Source: Brachynemurus nebulosus (lineage: Eukaryota > Arthropoda > Insecta > Neuroptera > Myrmeleontidae). Taken from it: 64,000 nucleotides of DNA. The translations under genes and the position numbers were made by a program. Numbering within the stretch: position 1 is the first letter of the stretch; each line of letters begins with the position of its first letter. Positions 36,129 to 48,674 of the stretch are shown here, piece after piece. The DNA lies in contig JAPWDM010000049.1 in assembly GCA_035578155.1 (NCBI GenBank), forward strand, positions 1,586,087 to 1,650,086, in the 5' to 3' direction. The notes under the pieces were generated by a model. The model ran no database searches. It was not told the origin of the DNA and was given only the letters and a program-made list of their open reading frames with translations.

Positions 36129-37775
36129 CAAGTAAAGGTCCCGAGGCCGGACCTATCGATTTCGATGAAACTTAAATATATTGTAGAACACTAAAAACTA
36201 AGGGACACGTATTTTTTTTTATCTGCGGAAAAACGGTTTGAAGGGGTGAAATCGCCCTCCAAAAATTGGGGTAAAAATTTAATTTTTCAAATATCTCGAA
36301 AACAGTAAGAGATAGAGCAAAAGTTTAAATTGGCGATATTGCTCTTTTTTAAAGAGCTATCTATTGATATGCAATTTGTTCATATTACATCAACAGGGGT
36401 GGTTGGGGGTTAAAATTTGGGGGTTAATTTTGCAAAAAGGGGGTGAAAAATAAACAATATAAAAATTTTGTTTACAGATTTGAAATCTACGTCAAAAAAT
36501 CTAATTGACCTATTTTTGCTCAATGCCCTAATATTAAGTCTAGGGGTAGTTAACTAGAGGGTGACTATGTCGAATAGTCGTACAATTTGGGTATTTCAAG
36601 AAGTTCTTCTTCATGGAAAATAGCATAAGGCAATTAGAATAACGTAGAAATGAAATTCCCGAATTCAAAATTGAGTTTGAGGAACATTGGACAGGGGGTG
36701 AGTCACCCTCTTAAATTACATACTAGTTTAATATACACTAATTTTTACTATTAACACACTGATAGTGGGTAAAATAATGTCACAATAAGTAGTTCTGAAG
36801 TTGGACTGTCATATGTAAGGTCTTTATTAGGTTTGTTTTTTAATGGATATTATAGTTTTCCTTATCGAAAATTATCGATACCGAAAATTACATAACCTAA
36901 CCTAAAATAACGAAACCTAATAAAAACCTTACATACGATAGTCTAACTTCAGAACCATCTATTGTGACATTATTACCCCCTGTCAGTGTGTTAATTGCAA
37001 AAATTAGTGTATGTAAACTAGTATGTAATTTAAGAGGGTGACTCACCCCCTCTCCAGTGTTGCTCAAACTCAATTTTGAATTCGAGAATTTCATTTTAGT
37101 CCAACTTCAGAACCACTTATTGTGACATTATTTTACCCACTATCAGTGTGTTAATAGCAAAAATTAGTATATATAAACTAGTATCTAATTCAGGAGGGTG
37201 ACTCACCCCCTCTCCAATGTTGCTCAAACTCAATTTTGAATTCGAGAATTTCATTTCTACGTTATTCTAATTGTCTTAAGCTATTTTCCATGAAGAAGAA
37301 TTTCTTGAAATACCCAAATAGTACGATTATTCGACATAGTCACCCTCTAGTTAACTACCGCTAGACTTAATATTAGGATATTGAGCAAAAACAGGTCAAT
37401 TAGATTTTTTGACGTAGATTTCAAATCTGTAAACAAAATTTTTATATTGTTTATTTTTCACCTCCTTTTTGCAAAATTAACCGCCAAATTTTAACCCCCA
37501 ACCACCCCTGTTGATGTAATTTGAACAAATTGCATATCAGTAGATAGCTCTTTAAAAAAGAGTAATATCGCCAATTTAAACTTTTGCTCTATCTCTTACT
37601 GTTTTCGAGGTATTTGAAAAATTAAATTTTTACCCCAATTTTTGAAGGGCAATTTCACCCCTTCAAACCGTTTTTCCGCAGATAAAAAAAAATATGTGTC
37701 CCTTAGTTTTTAGTGTTCTACAACATATTTAAGTTTCATCAAAATCGATAGGTCCGGCCTCGGGACCTTTACTTG
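36129..37775. mobile_element. 1.65-kb near-palindromic element with TAA target duplications
   Basis: TAA flanks both ends (36126-36128 and 37776-37778). The arms begin CAAGTAAAGGTCCCGAGGCC and stay complementary for about 700 bp (36129-36835 with 36913-37775). The right arm is longer because an internal block of about 150 bp (CTTCAGAACC ... GAGAATTTCATTT) is duplicated in tandem at 36945-37255. The centre is AT-rich with CCTAACCTAA. There is no reading frame beyond chance. Insertion was into a monomer of the 120-bp satellite family, whose halves lie either side. Related termini occur at 17.2 and 19.4 kb and an internal piece at 15.2 kb. Confidence 0.85.
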
Positions 37776-37778
37776 TAA

Positions 37779-38231
<453 letters not shown>

Positions 38232-39190
38232 GATAACACAACCTGTACCTATCTAAATAGTTTACCTCGGTAATAGTAAAAAAGTTTTAAAATCGGTCAG
38301 TTATTTTATTTTTGACACTTTTAGGTCCTACTGACACTGTCAGACCTTACATAACGTAATCTATATGTATCTAAAATAGCTTAGCTCCCCAATAGTGAAA
38401 AAATTTTCAAAATCGGTCGGTTAGTTTATTTTTGACACTTTTGGATCCGATGGACCCTGGCAGACTTTACATAACGTAATCTATATTTATCTAAAATAGT
38501 TTAGCTCTGTAACAGTGAAAAAAATTTCAAAATCGGTCGGTTAGTTTATTTTTACCACTTTTGGGTCCCATGGACCCTGGCGGACCCTAAATAACGTAAT
38601 GTATGTCTATCTAAAATAGCTTAGTTCCCCAACAGTGAAAAAATTTTCTAAATCGGTCGGTTAGTTTATTTTTGACACTTTTGGATCCCATGGACCCTGG
38701 CAGACCTTACATAACGTAATCTATATTTATCTAAAATAGTTTAGCTCTGTAACAGTGAAATAATTTTCAAAATCGGTCAGTTAGTTTATTTTTGACACTT
38801 CTGGATCCTATGGACCCTGGCAGACCTTACATAACGGAATCTATATTTATCTAAAACAGTTTAGCTCTGTAACAGTGAAAAAATTTTCAAAATCGATCAG
38901 GCAGTTTATTTTTGACACTTTTGGGTCCTATGGACCCAGGCGGACCTTACATAACGTAATCGATATTTATCTAAACTAGTTTAGCTCTGTAACAGTGAAA
39001 AAATTTTCAAAATCGGTCAGTTAGTTTATTTTTGACACTTTTGGGTCCTGTGGACCCTGGTGGACCTTACATAATGTATTCTAAATCTATCTAAAATAGT
39101 TTAGCTCTGTAACAGTGAAGAAATTTTTAAAATTGGTCGTTTAGTTTATTTTTTACAATTATGGGATCAGTAAATCCTGGCGAAACTCAT
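38232..39190 (+). repeat. Satellite/minisatellite, 8 copies of a 120-bp unit
   Basis: The marker ATAACGTAATCTATAT recurs at 38351, 38471, 38591, 38711, 38831, 38951 and 39071, exactly 120 bases apart, with a first diverged unit from 38232. Each unit continues ...CTAAAATAGTTTAGCTCTGT, AACAGTGAAAAAATTTTCAA, AATCGGTCGGTTAGTTTATT and TGGACCCTGGCGGACC. Copies differ by scattered substitutions and almost no indels. A half-degraded unit follows to about 39480. Confidence 0.92.
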
Positions 39191-39479
39191 GTAAGTCTAG
39201 TACTCTAACAGTAAGAAAAGGGTTCTAAGGATCTCATATAACTTATGACAGTCCGTAAGCTTCTTGCGGACATCATTTAATTAATTAATTCAAATACTTT
39301 AACTTACTAACCGGGAAAAAATTTTTAAAATCGATTGGTTAATTAATTTCTGGCCTTTTTAGGTCCCGAAAACCTTGACCTCACATAAAATACCTTAAAT
39401 CCATTTGAAATGGTTTAATTTTTTAACATATTAATTATTAGTGAAAAAATTTTCAAAATCGATTCAAAATATTTTTCCG

Positions 39480-40004
39480 TGCATACGTATGTACATTGTA
39501 CATATTTTGTTTTGTTTCATATTTAATAATAATAATATTATATCATAACATAATCTTCAATTTCTTGTTTACTTAAAAATTCACTAAAAAAAAAAAAAAA
39601 TTCTTCATTACATTAGCTTAGAAAATCTGTTTAATTTACATTTTTCAATATGAGATAGAACCATGGTAATTATAATGCAATAAATGAGAAACAAAACTCT
39701 ATACATGTATGTGTGTTATAACACATGTACGTGAATAGACTTCACTTGTTCTCACAAAATTCTTTAATAAAAAAGTGAAATATTTTTATACTTCATAAAG
39801 AACTGAGATATAAATATAAATTACTTATTAGACTAACAAAGAAAGAAAACTAATAATATAATGGTGAAAATTTACATTTTTTCGAAAAACACTTAAAATA
39901 GAAAGAAAATTATAAGAATATTTTCTTCGTAATTTTTTTTTCCTTTTCAACGATGTAAAAATCGAGCTGTCTTATGATAGGATCGAATGATAAACAATGA
40001 CCAG
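39480..40004. other. Gene-free AT-rich stretch
   Basis: Nothing coding is visible. TGTTATAACACATGTACGTG near 39714 closely resembles a stretch at 41188-41210 just upstream of the Penelope-like ORF. It might be a related non-coding part of that element, but this is only a hint. Confidence 0.35.
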
Positions 40005-40358
<354 letters not shown>

Positions 40359-40412
40359 AGCAGAAAGTTTTCAAGCTTGAATCTTCTCAAGTTAGTAATC
40401 CTGTAACAGAAC

Positions 40413-40446
<34 letters not shown>
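40413..40446 (+). repeat. (AAT)n microsatellite
   Basis: About 11 uninterrupted AAT units. Confidence 0.9.
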
Positions 40447-40450
<4 letters not shown>

Positions 40451-41200
40451 CATTTGGTCATGTTTTTGCTTCTCCGCACGGAAAATCATTGCAAGTAACA
40501 AATATTTTTTTCAGCGCAGCACTTCGAACATAATACCGTCCACAATGGAAATAAAATACTAGTAAAATCCATTGTGTAGTTAGTATATGGGTATTATAAA
40601 TATTTGTAAAGAAACTAGATACTATAGAAATCAATGATGCATATTTTTATTTATTAAATCAGAACGACACGATACTGATACATGATCCTTTACGTTCCTT
40701 TTCCTATCGTCTAGTGATACAGTAATTGTCATAATATTGCCATAAATGTAAGAGTAAAAGGTAAAATTCCAAAAGTAACTACAAACTGATCTTTTAAAGG
40801 TACTGCATAGATGGAAAAATTCCAAGAACCGTACACCATGATGTGTATGGAAAAAGAAAAAAAACTAGTTTAACAAAAAAGAAGGAAGCGTTTTCTTTCA
40901 GTGAGTATTTTATAAGAAGGTTATAAAAAATACAATTTTGATGCTAGAAAAGTCAAACGCTTTTCTATTAATATACATAGTCTTTGAGAAGAATAATTGA
41001 GTCTCTAAAAATAAAGTGTCCAAGAATTATCACACAAAATATTCCAATGAATATAAAAATAAAATCACTTTTTTGAAATTTGAGAAACGAATCTTTTTAC
41101 ATAAGTTATTCTTACTACAGAATCTATATTCCTTAAGGAGGGGGGATTAGGTTTAGATGATTTAAAAATATTATTATTTCATAAATTGTTGGTATAACAC
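40447..41200. other. Gene-free stretch ahead of the Penelope-like ORF
   Basis: No RT domain or other coding can be read here, so the Penelope-like element is 5'-truncated close to its endonuclease. No terminus was identified. Confidence 0.4.
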
Positions 41201-41282
41201 ATGTACACGTACATATAATAACAACTGTATTACGAACAACACAGACAATAGACCGCCCAAGAAAAATATATCACTGCCTTAT

Positions 41283-41750
41283 ATGGGGAAATCAATCATT
41301 CCAGTCTCTTCTTTCCTTAAATCTCAAGGGTTTTCTCCAGTGTTTAAGTACCCCTTTTCCATAAAAAATTCCCTTTACTCAAACCTAAAAGGAGTGACTC
41401 CAATTGAAGAAAGAAGCCATCTAGTTTATTCAGTTCCTTGTTCGAGTTGTGGCTCTTCGTACATTGGTCAGACATCTAAGGCTCTCGAGTATCGCCTAAA
41501 ACAACACAGATGGGATTTGGGTAGGGGTGAATTACGCACAGGCTTAGCACAACACGCGTATAATTTGGACCATGTCTTCGACTTCCATAATACAAAGGTG
41601 CTACAATACGAAAAAAACTATAGAAAAAGATTGAACCTGGAAACCCTATGGATTTTCTCAACGGAAAATGTAAATAACCAAGTTGAAAATGACAATCTGA
41701 CACTTTATAAACCCTTATGTCAAAATATTCAAAAACATAAACAAAAATAA
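41283..41750 (+). CDS. Penelope-like element C-terminus with GIY-YIG endonuclease
   Basis: 155 codons from ATG to TAA. The frame is open a further 60 bases upstream ('NRPPKKNISLPY'), so the ATG is probably internal and the start is a truncation. A linker is followed by the GIY-YIG nuclease: 'LVYSVPC' (residues 47-53) takes the GIY strand, 'YIG' is at 60-62 and the Arg region is 'EYRLKQHR' (69-76). The catalytic Glu lies in 'LNLETLWI' (E120). Cys53 and Cys56 between GIY and YIG plus His91/His97 form the CCHH pattern typical of Penelope-like elements. The RT domain is missing. The nuclease itself looks intact. Confidence 0.85.
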   Translation: MGKSIIPVSSFLKSQGFSPVFKYPFSIKNSLYSNLKGVTPIEERSHLVYSVPCSSCGSSYIGQTSKALEYRLKQHRWDLGRGELRTGLAQHAYNLDHVFDFHNTKVLQYEKNYRKRLNLETLWIFSTENVNNQVENDNLTLYKPLCQNIQKHKQK

Positions 41751-42265
41751 ATCTAAATATGCTATAAATAATATCCACTAACATAAACACATTATTATTA
41801 TTCTCTATAAAACATAATAGATATAAAGTACATCTGTGGACCTATTTTGTCTATTTCAATTTGTTGTTTGATTTTTTGCAATTTTTGTTTTTTGATTTTT
41901 TGATTTTTGATTTTTAATTCATTTCAATGTTTGACGTAATACTATTTAAAAAAAAGTATTTTATTAGTTTTTCAACAATATAATTTTTTTATTTTTTTAA
42001 AAATTTTTAAAAAATTTTGTTTGTCTTAATTTAAAATTTTTATTTTTTGACTGTAAAAATTGTGTATTTTTATCTTAATAACTATAATAATTTTTTCATT
42101 TTGATTTGTTTTTTTAAAAGAAGTTGTAAGTATTTGATTTATTGTATTACCATTTATTATTTTAATATTATGTTTGTTTCTAATATTTTAAGATTATGGC
42201 CTGAAGAAGAGATTTATATTCTCGAAACGTACGTAGCCAATAAAAAAACAAAGAAAACTTTTTGA
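41751..42265 (+). other. Penelope-like element 3' region
   Basis: T-rich 3' sequence between the endonuclease stop and the ribozyme-like fold, then CAATAAAAAAACAAAG. A short frame at 42047-42265 reads through the ribozyme-like sequence and is not considered a gene. The element's 3' end is probably near or just after 42265. Confidence 0.5.
42197..42239 (+). ncRNA. Hammerhead-ribozyme-like fold
   Basis: Stem I pairs TGGC (42197-42200) with GCCA (42236-42239). The conserved core CTGAAGA is at 42201-42207. Stem II pairs GAGA (42209-42212) with TCTC (42220-42223). GAAA follows at 42224-42227. A two-base stem III (AC with GT) is closed by a GTAC loop, and the cleavage triplet GTA ends at 42235. 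All invariant core positions are there except that one extra A (42208) lies between the core and stem II. Penelope-like elements are known to carry minimal hammerheads with tiny stem III. The position 450 bp behind the endonuclease stop fits. Activity is uncertain. Confidence 0.6.
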
Positions 42266-44145
42266 TGTAACTTGGTGATCATTTATTCCAAAATATTCCT
42301 TATAAATTGTTGGTAAAACTGTTTAAAAATATATTTCCAAAATTTCAAGTAAAAAATCCAAGTCGTTCTAATGTAATAAGCGTTTAAGTGAGCGATTAAT
42401 TTGTACTCATTTACAATAATTTCAACAATACTTTCGCCTTTTTTTTATAAATATTTTCATTAAATTTCTAAAGTGCAACCGATGTTATCAAGTTGTAATT
42501 TTTCAAACGCGTTTTTTTCGAAATGACTTTGTAACATCCTAGCTCAAAAAGTTTTTTACCAATCACTTTAAAAATCACTAATTGCTTTAGTAATTAGGCT
42601 CTATATGAACCTAAATTTAAAGTAACATTATTGTTTAAAGTATTTTTTATTCCAAAAAAAGTCATAAAAAATGTTAAAAATCATTAAAAAAAACACCTCT
42701 AAAAATGTAATTGTCATTTTTTTGGAGGCAAGTTGAGTTCATATAGAAGTTGAAGTATATTGAGTTCATTAATATACTTCAAATGGAAGAAAAATGGAAA
42801 ATAAAACATATGTGTGTGGTACTTTAAGGGAAGAGAAGTTTTCACGTCAAATATCTTTATAAACAAGATTAAATTGCGAATTTTTGTTTCTTAAATAAAT
42901 TATTCAATAAAATTTGCTATCCAATAACACTAATGTGTAATTTTTAACTAAACACCATTACTTTTATGAAAATAATAATTGAATTTCCATTGGAACGCTA
43001 TAAATTACTATTGAAATTTTCCCTATGTGTAATTTTGATGTGAACAGTCATATACTACATTATATTATACAATGTGTAATCTTGAAATGAACGCTCTGTA
43101 TATAGCATATACTATCATAGTCGCCCTATTTAAGTAGCAACCAACAATTAAAAATAAATTTATTTATTTTAAGAAAGATGTCCCTTTATTTTGAGAATTT
43201 TTTTGTTAAATAGAATTTTTACACTTAAATACAACAGACTTCATAGTTTTTTCTGTTTAAATTTCACGAGTTGATTAAGAAAACAATAACATAAGAACGA
43301 TGTGAACGATGTGACAAACGGTAACAGACTAAATCAGAAGCGGTGTAAATTGCAGCTCATTGCAACTTACGAACGACAGATTTTTATATGTACACTTAAT
43401 CTGTCTAATCTGGGGTATAAGGGCATTTTAACCTTTACATTAGATATTTTCATTCCTTTTGGTTCATCTGCGCAACTCCTAGACAAATTTATTTTTGTTA
43501 ATCTCTGCATGCATGTGTGTATGAATGTATGAAAGTATATGTACGTGGCATATTTTTCTCATCCGTTTAGTATTAGCTGGAGGTGTTCGTTTGTTCGTTG
43601 AGAGAAGATGCAAAGTTTTTTTTTATAAAAAATCTCTTAATTGAATTTTCATGTTTTATCAATAATTACTTTTTTAACTTTATATCACGGTAGTGTGTTT
43701 TGCACCCACCCTATCGACCATTTTCATGACTTTTATTGCTATAAATATTTCTTTTGTATAAAAATTTTTTTCAAGTCAATATTCTTATGATGGAAATAAA
43801 ATTATATCAAGTTAATTGTATTACTAAACATTGACCAAATTGTATGGATTTTTAAGATCAATAGACAGGTCACTACAGTCATGTCTAAACCTTGAGATGC
43901 AGTTGGCCACGCAGGTCCAGTAGACACGCGAAGACAGAAACTTAAGCACTGTTGAAAAAATGAAGTTTTTCAATTAGTCATTTAGAGAAAATTTGTGGGG
44001 AAAAATTGAAGCTCAAGTTTTTTTTCAAGATTGAATCCTTAACTTACAATTAAACTTTCGATACTTAAATCCTTGAAACTCAAAGATTTTCCCCATTTTC
44101 TTGCCTTTATCGGACTGTTTACTGATTATCTCTATAAATTTCATA
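42266..44145. other. Gene-free AT-rich stretch
   Basis: No domain is recognisable in frames such as 43302-43532. No mobile-element terminus recognised. The sequence around 43280-43560 is a little richer in GC. Confidence 0.4.
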
Positions 44146-44147
44146 TA

Positions 44148-44634
44148 CCAGGTGTCCCGGTCGGATGTATACATACGATTTACATGTTAATTGATAAAAT
44201 TTGATTCCCATAAAGAAAAAGTTATGTCACAAGAGTACTTTGGATAAACGTATTTATATTTTTGAAAATTTTTTCTTGCAAAATATTTTTTTTCCCACCA
44301 AATTATCTGCCCTATTTCTTCAACAGAGTATTCATTCCGTATTTTTATTATTTTAATATTTATTTCTAAAAAAATTAAAAGATGCCTTTTGAATTTACAA
44401 AAAAATTACACAAATATTTATGTGAAAATATGAATTGCTTGAAAATTGCGACATTCATTTTTTTATTTTACTGCATTATTGCTGTTAAAGCAATAGTAAC
44501 AGTAGTTGCAATATTCAGTTGGTATGGTTAGTTTGTTCAAAGCACTCTTTTGACATAACTTTTTCCTTATGGGAATTCAGTGTTATCAATTAACATGTAA
44601 ACCTTATGTATACATCCGAACGGGACACCCAGGA
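44148..44634. mobile_element. TIR MITE, about 490 bp, TA-flanked
   Basis: The termini pair over about 100 bp: CCAGGTGTCCCGGTCGGATG on the left, and TCCTGGGTGTCCCGTTCGGA (complement) on the right. A matching GTATACATA..TTTACATGTTAATTGATAA stretch and a mirrored AAAAAGTTATGTC block lie inside. TA lies at 44146-44147 and 44635-44636, with a one-base offset in the TIR. Short GGTGTCCC ends with TA flanks point to a Tc1/mariner-type non-autonomous element. There is no transposase. Confidence 0.7.
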
Positions 44635-44636
44635 TA

Positions 44637-45974
44637 AGAACGTTTCTGCACGGCAGTTATTAAGTAACCTTTTAGAGTCCTATGATCCAGCACCCGTGTC
44701 AAGACCAATCGCGATCAGTAATCACACATGTTTATGATGCTACCACCGACAGGTAACATAGGTAACACAATCTCAGTGTAGTGAATACCGCTCTCAGTGT
44801 CACATCGTATCGCTCGCCTCGTGCCCACTTTATACGAAATTGTTGATATGGTACTGCGTTGTGTCAACCTGTTTATAATATTGCCGACCCCTGAAGAAAT
44901 TTTCTACGTGAACGCGCGGGCTTTAATGTTTATGTGGTGGCTGTGGTTCATTGCAAGCTATTTAGACCAAATCAAATTGTCAATATCTGTTGCATCAAAT
45001 CATTTAGAGGTGATTCTTCTTTAACGCTGACGTTTAATCTTATATTGTTTAGTCCATAACTGTCAAATTTCTAGGGCTAAAATAGAAAGTTTTCTTGCAT
45101 CCACTCCATTCTACAGATTGAATTCTACTAATGTTAAAGTTAAGAAATGGACCTTAAGAAATAGACATTTTTTCTTAAAAATTGATTTTTCTGTCACTGC
45201 GATATTGTTTTTCTATATCAATTATAAGTAAAAAATTCATAGCTTTCCGAAGACACATACTTGACTTTTCTTTTCTGTCAATTTAGTATGTACAGGACAA
45301 TTATCGTTCGAACCACAAGTTGTTAAATCATTCAGTATGAAGACCATAATATATAATATTAATTAAGGAAAGACACTTTCACGTTTATATCTAAATGACA
45401 CTTTTTCCAAGCAAAGAATGGTCATTTCCGATGGAAACTCTCCTGATGATGCTGACTATACTCGATTTCTTTTGATTAAATTTTTCCCTTTGGATAAAAG
45501 GGATTAATTAAACTTGATATATTTTTTCTTAAATGTTTCAATGATATAAAAAATTGGTAAAAACAAAATGAAATTTTTTAGTTGTTAAAAATTTCCTCAA
45601 CTATCTAATTAAAAGTCATCTAAAAACTATTTTGTTACAAGAAAATCATATACATATTATTTAAAAGCTCTTCACACTATCTAAGTTAATACCTATATTA
45701 TAATTTTACTATTTAAAATTGTATTCATGCATATTTTAATGAATTATCACACGTAAAAACAAGACCTCAATTAACTAACCAAGCTTTCTCACCAACTTAA
45801 ATAATCAGTTCCTAGAAAGTTGTGTTATTTCTTATTAAAAGACATATACATACAGAGATTTTACAAACGTAGCTTAATGAATTTTACAAAGAGTTTATAC
45901 CTTGTATAAATATATAATTATAAAGATATATTTACCTACACATATACCATACTATATATAATAATCTATTAATA
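44637..45974. other. Unassigned segment, GC-richer at its start
   Basis: 44640-45030 is less AT-rich and holds a 75-codon frame (44797-45024) with a hydrophobic middle ('LMFMWWLWFIASYL'). No homology is recognisable, and coding status is unsupported. The remainder is AT-rich without features. Confidence 0.3.
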
Positions 45975-46460
45975 GTAAATTATTCAACGAGCGGGTAATG
46001 ATAGCTATTACTTACGAAATTGCGACACGAGCTGAGCTTGCAAGGCGAGTGTCGTAATGCATCTGAGTGAGCAACAGCCATTGCTAGCGAGTAGATTACT
46101 ATATTTTTTCTACGACTTTTTTCCTTTTATAAAAATTGAATATAAATTTTAAATCAAATTCTTAATCTATTTCTAATTTCATTAAATGTTCGTATTAATA
46201 TGTATAAATCGATCAAAACAAAATATAAACTGCTTTATTTACTTGCTTGTTACTACGCAACATATATTAAATTAAAACTTGATACATACATTAGTAACAA
46301 AACAATCGCAAACCCATTGAATAATGGTTAATACTGTGATTTCATTGGTCAAAAAGGTATTGAGTAATGAACATTCCTCCACACCTTTGAATAACGCCTC
46401 ACTTTCTCAAAAATTAACAGATATATAATGAGTGTGTTCTTCAACAGGAGTAGAAAAAAT
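45975..46460 (+). repeat. Dispersed repeat, copy 2 (partner 818-1558)
   Basis: TTATTCAACGAGCGGGTAAT at the start and TTCTTCAACAGGAGTAGAAA at the end match the inverted copy at the left edge of the window. The CGTAATGCATCTGAGTGAGC block and the AACATTCCTCCACACCTTTG block are in the same order. No coding. Confidence 0.65.
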
Positions 46461-48670
46461 AGATTATTCAGAATAAAGAATTGCAAATTTTAATAAACTG
46501 AAAACTAAATACAGCAAAAACTATTTTTATGCGAACTTATTTGTGCGATTTTTTTTATGACTTTGCGATTTTTGAGATTACAAAATAAGAAAATAACAAG
46601 GAAAGATAAAAAATTTAAACATTGGTTTGTGACAAATTTACTCATTGATTGTTTTTAAACATTTAATCTTATAAAAGTTATTATGTCATTATTTCACATT
46701 GCATAAGAATATATGTAAATTATTGCATCATTAAGTTTATTGCATATTTATGTATTTATCGCAATTCCTATAATATTATAAAAAAATAATATAATGTTCC
46801 CATGTCCAAATTAATGTTTTATTTGGTCTGGAAAAGTCATTTTAAGGAAATTGTGTCTTCGAGTAATATGAAAAAAAAATTTTTATTTTTTTAATATTTC
46901 GAAGTTATTACCATCAATAACTTTCCCTGACGTTCTACTAAAATTTTTGAAGTTTTATAATAAGAATTATGGAATCGTTTAAAAATCTTGAATATTTTTC
47001 TCTAATTTTGGTGGCTGAATTTGAAAAGGACTTTGATCAGAAACTTCAGAACTAAAATGAACCTAAATATAGGAATGTAAGGAAATCTAATTATTTATAA
47101 TAATATATATTTCTCAATCGAATATTCTACTACTGCAAAATTCTACTCTTATGGTCAAAGTACTGAATACTACATAAAGCAAAATTTATGTATGGATATA
47201 TTTAGATATATTTGTACGTATATAGAGGCAATTACACTGCATTTTGTGAAATTAAAACAATATTTGTATTGTGTATAGGTAATTCTGCATACAAACAAGA
47301 AGGTATAAGGCAAGCTATACACTATATTGCAGATATTTTGTATTATGTTATAGATAAAATCGTACATAAATTTATGCAATGTATAAAAATATACGAACGA
47401 GTATCTAGAACGTAGGTATGGCAAGTTTAAATTCGTTGGTTGCAGTTTTTCCTGTTAAATACAAATAACTTGATATTATCATAAATCTTATAAATTAACA
47501 TTTTCAAACAACCCATTTATGCAGTTTTCCTTTTCCTCATTACAGTATTTTTCTCTCTCGAGTTTTTTATAGGTAACTATTGAATAGGCTAAATGCAGTT
47601 TTGTACATATTAACAGATATACGTATACTGGATGTTTAACCCTTATCCAATCATTATGGGTTTCAGTCACCTAATAAATAATTTTTAAATAAAAAGGAAT
47701 TTATAGTATCTACTTTAAATTTTAGTTTCTTAGTTTTTTTGCTTCCGAGTCTATTAAAATAACGGAAGCGTTGTTATAACTTGTGAAATATAAAAAAATT
47801 TTTCCCCGAATTGAAAATTTTCACGCGCATTTTACTGTCGATCAAACTGTCTCCTTGTCTGTCTGTCCGTCCGTATGTTGCTATATCGTATACCAAGTGG
47901 AATAACTATTCAATTTTTTTTTTATGCAATTTTCAGGAATTATGCGGTTTGGTTCCTATATGGCCTCCACGAATTTTTTACACTGTGAAAAAGGTCAAGA
48001 GAGCCAATTTATCTTTGTCCGATTTTTTCAACCTCTTGAATCGTAAGTTGGCGTTTACATGGCCAAGTAATATACTATTTATTTAAAATAAATATTTTTT
48101 ATTAGTCGAATTTTTCGAAGAAAAATTGAGTATCTTGATGCGCTCTAAACAGCCACTTCTGTCCTTGAAATGATTCGGCAGGACACGAGTTTTTCTTCTA
48201 CCTAATTAAAATTGTGACCTTGCCCTTTCTTGTTACAAATACACGCATTGAATCCATCAATTTTCAGTCCGTATCAAATATGAAATTTTTTGTAAAATCC
48301 TTGTCGGTTCAATAATAAATTTTGTTATGTAAATTTTTATTAATTTTGAATTAATAAATTTATTAAAAGAATCTCGCTTTCATTGAGCAATTTTCCCAAA
48401 TAAACAAAGTTAAACTAAGTTAGTGAAAGTAACAAAGTTAAAAAGGAATTAGGCCAAGGATACTGGAAGATTCTGGAACAAGAAGACCTTAGAACAACAA
48501 GAAACGTCACCTAACGGACTCGAGACATTTCACCGTTCTACAGTCATATCATTCTACGTTCCACAGCATAAGTTTACGGAGACTGAAGTTCGATCAATCT
48601 GACCTGGTGACAGCTGTCCTTCGTAAGAAGAAACCCCCACTATCGCATTTCGTCCTCCGGGATACATCAA
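46461..48670. other. Gene-free stretch
   Basis: Frames at 47170-47424 overlap on both strands and show no domain. Near 47850 a TCTGTCTGTCCGTCCG run resembles sequences common in insect repeats. TAGTCGAATTTTTCGAAGAA (48107-48126) is a short palindrome also seen in altered form at 51050, just before the related repeat. Confidence 0.4.
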
Positions 48671-48674
48671 TCTA

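Noticed and set aside
38232..39190. Coding repeat (120 bp = 40 codons)
   Set aside because: Each unit carries stop codons in the frames I read, so the exact period is not a protein repeat.
41476..41790. 104-codon minus-strand frame opposite the GIY-YIG ORF
   Set aside because: Antisense shadow of a recognised domain, with no motif of its own.
44890..44920. Second hammerhead core at CTGAAGAAATTTTC
   Set aside because: It starts like the core but lacks the GAAA segment and paired stems.
44797..45024. 75-codon hydrophobic frame as a membrane protein gene
   Set aside because: Only one hydrophobic stretch, no start context or splice evidence, and comparable frames occur by chance.
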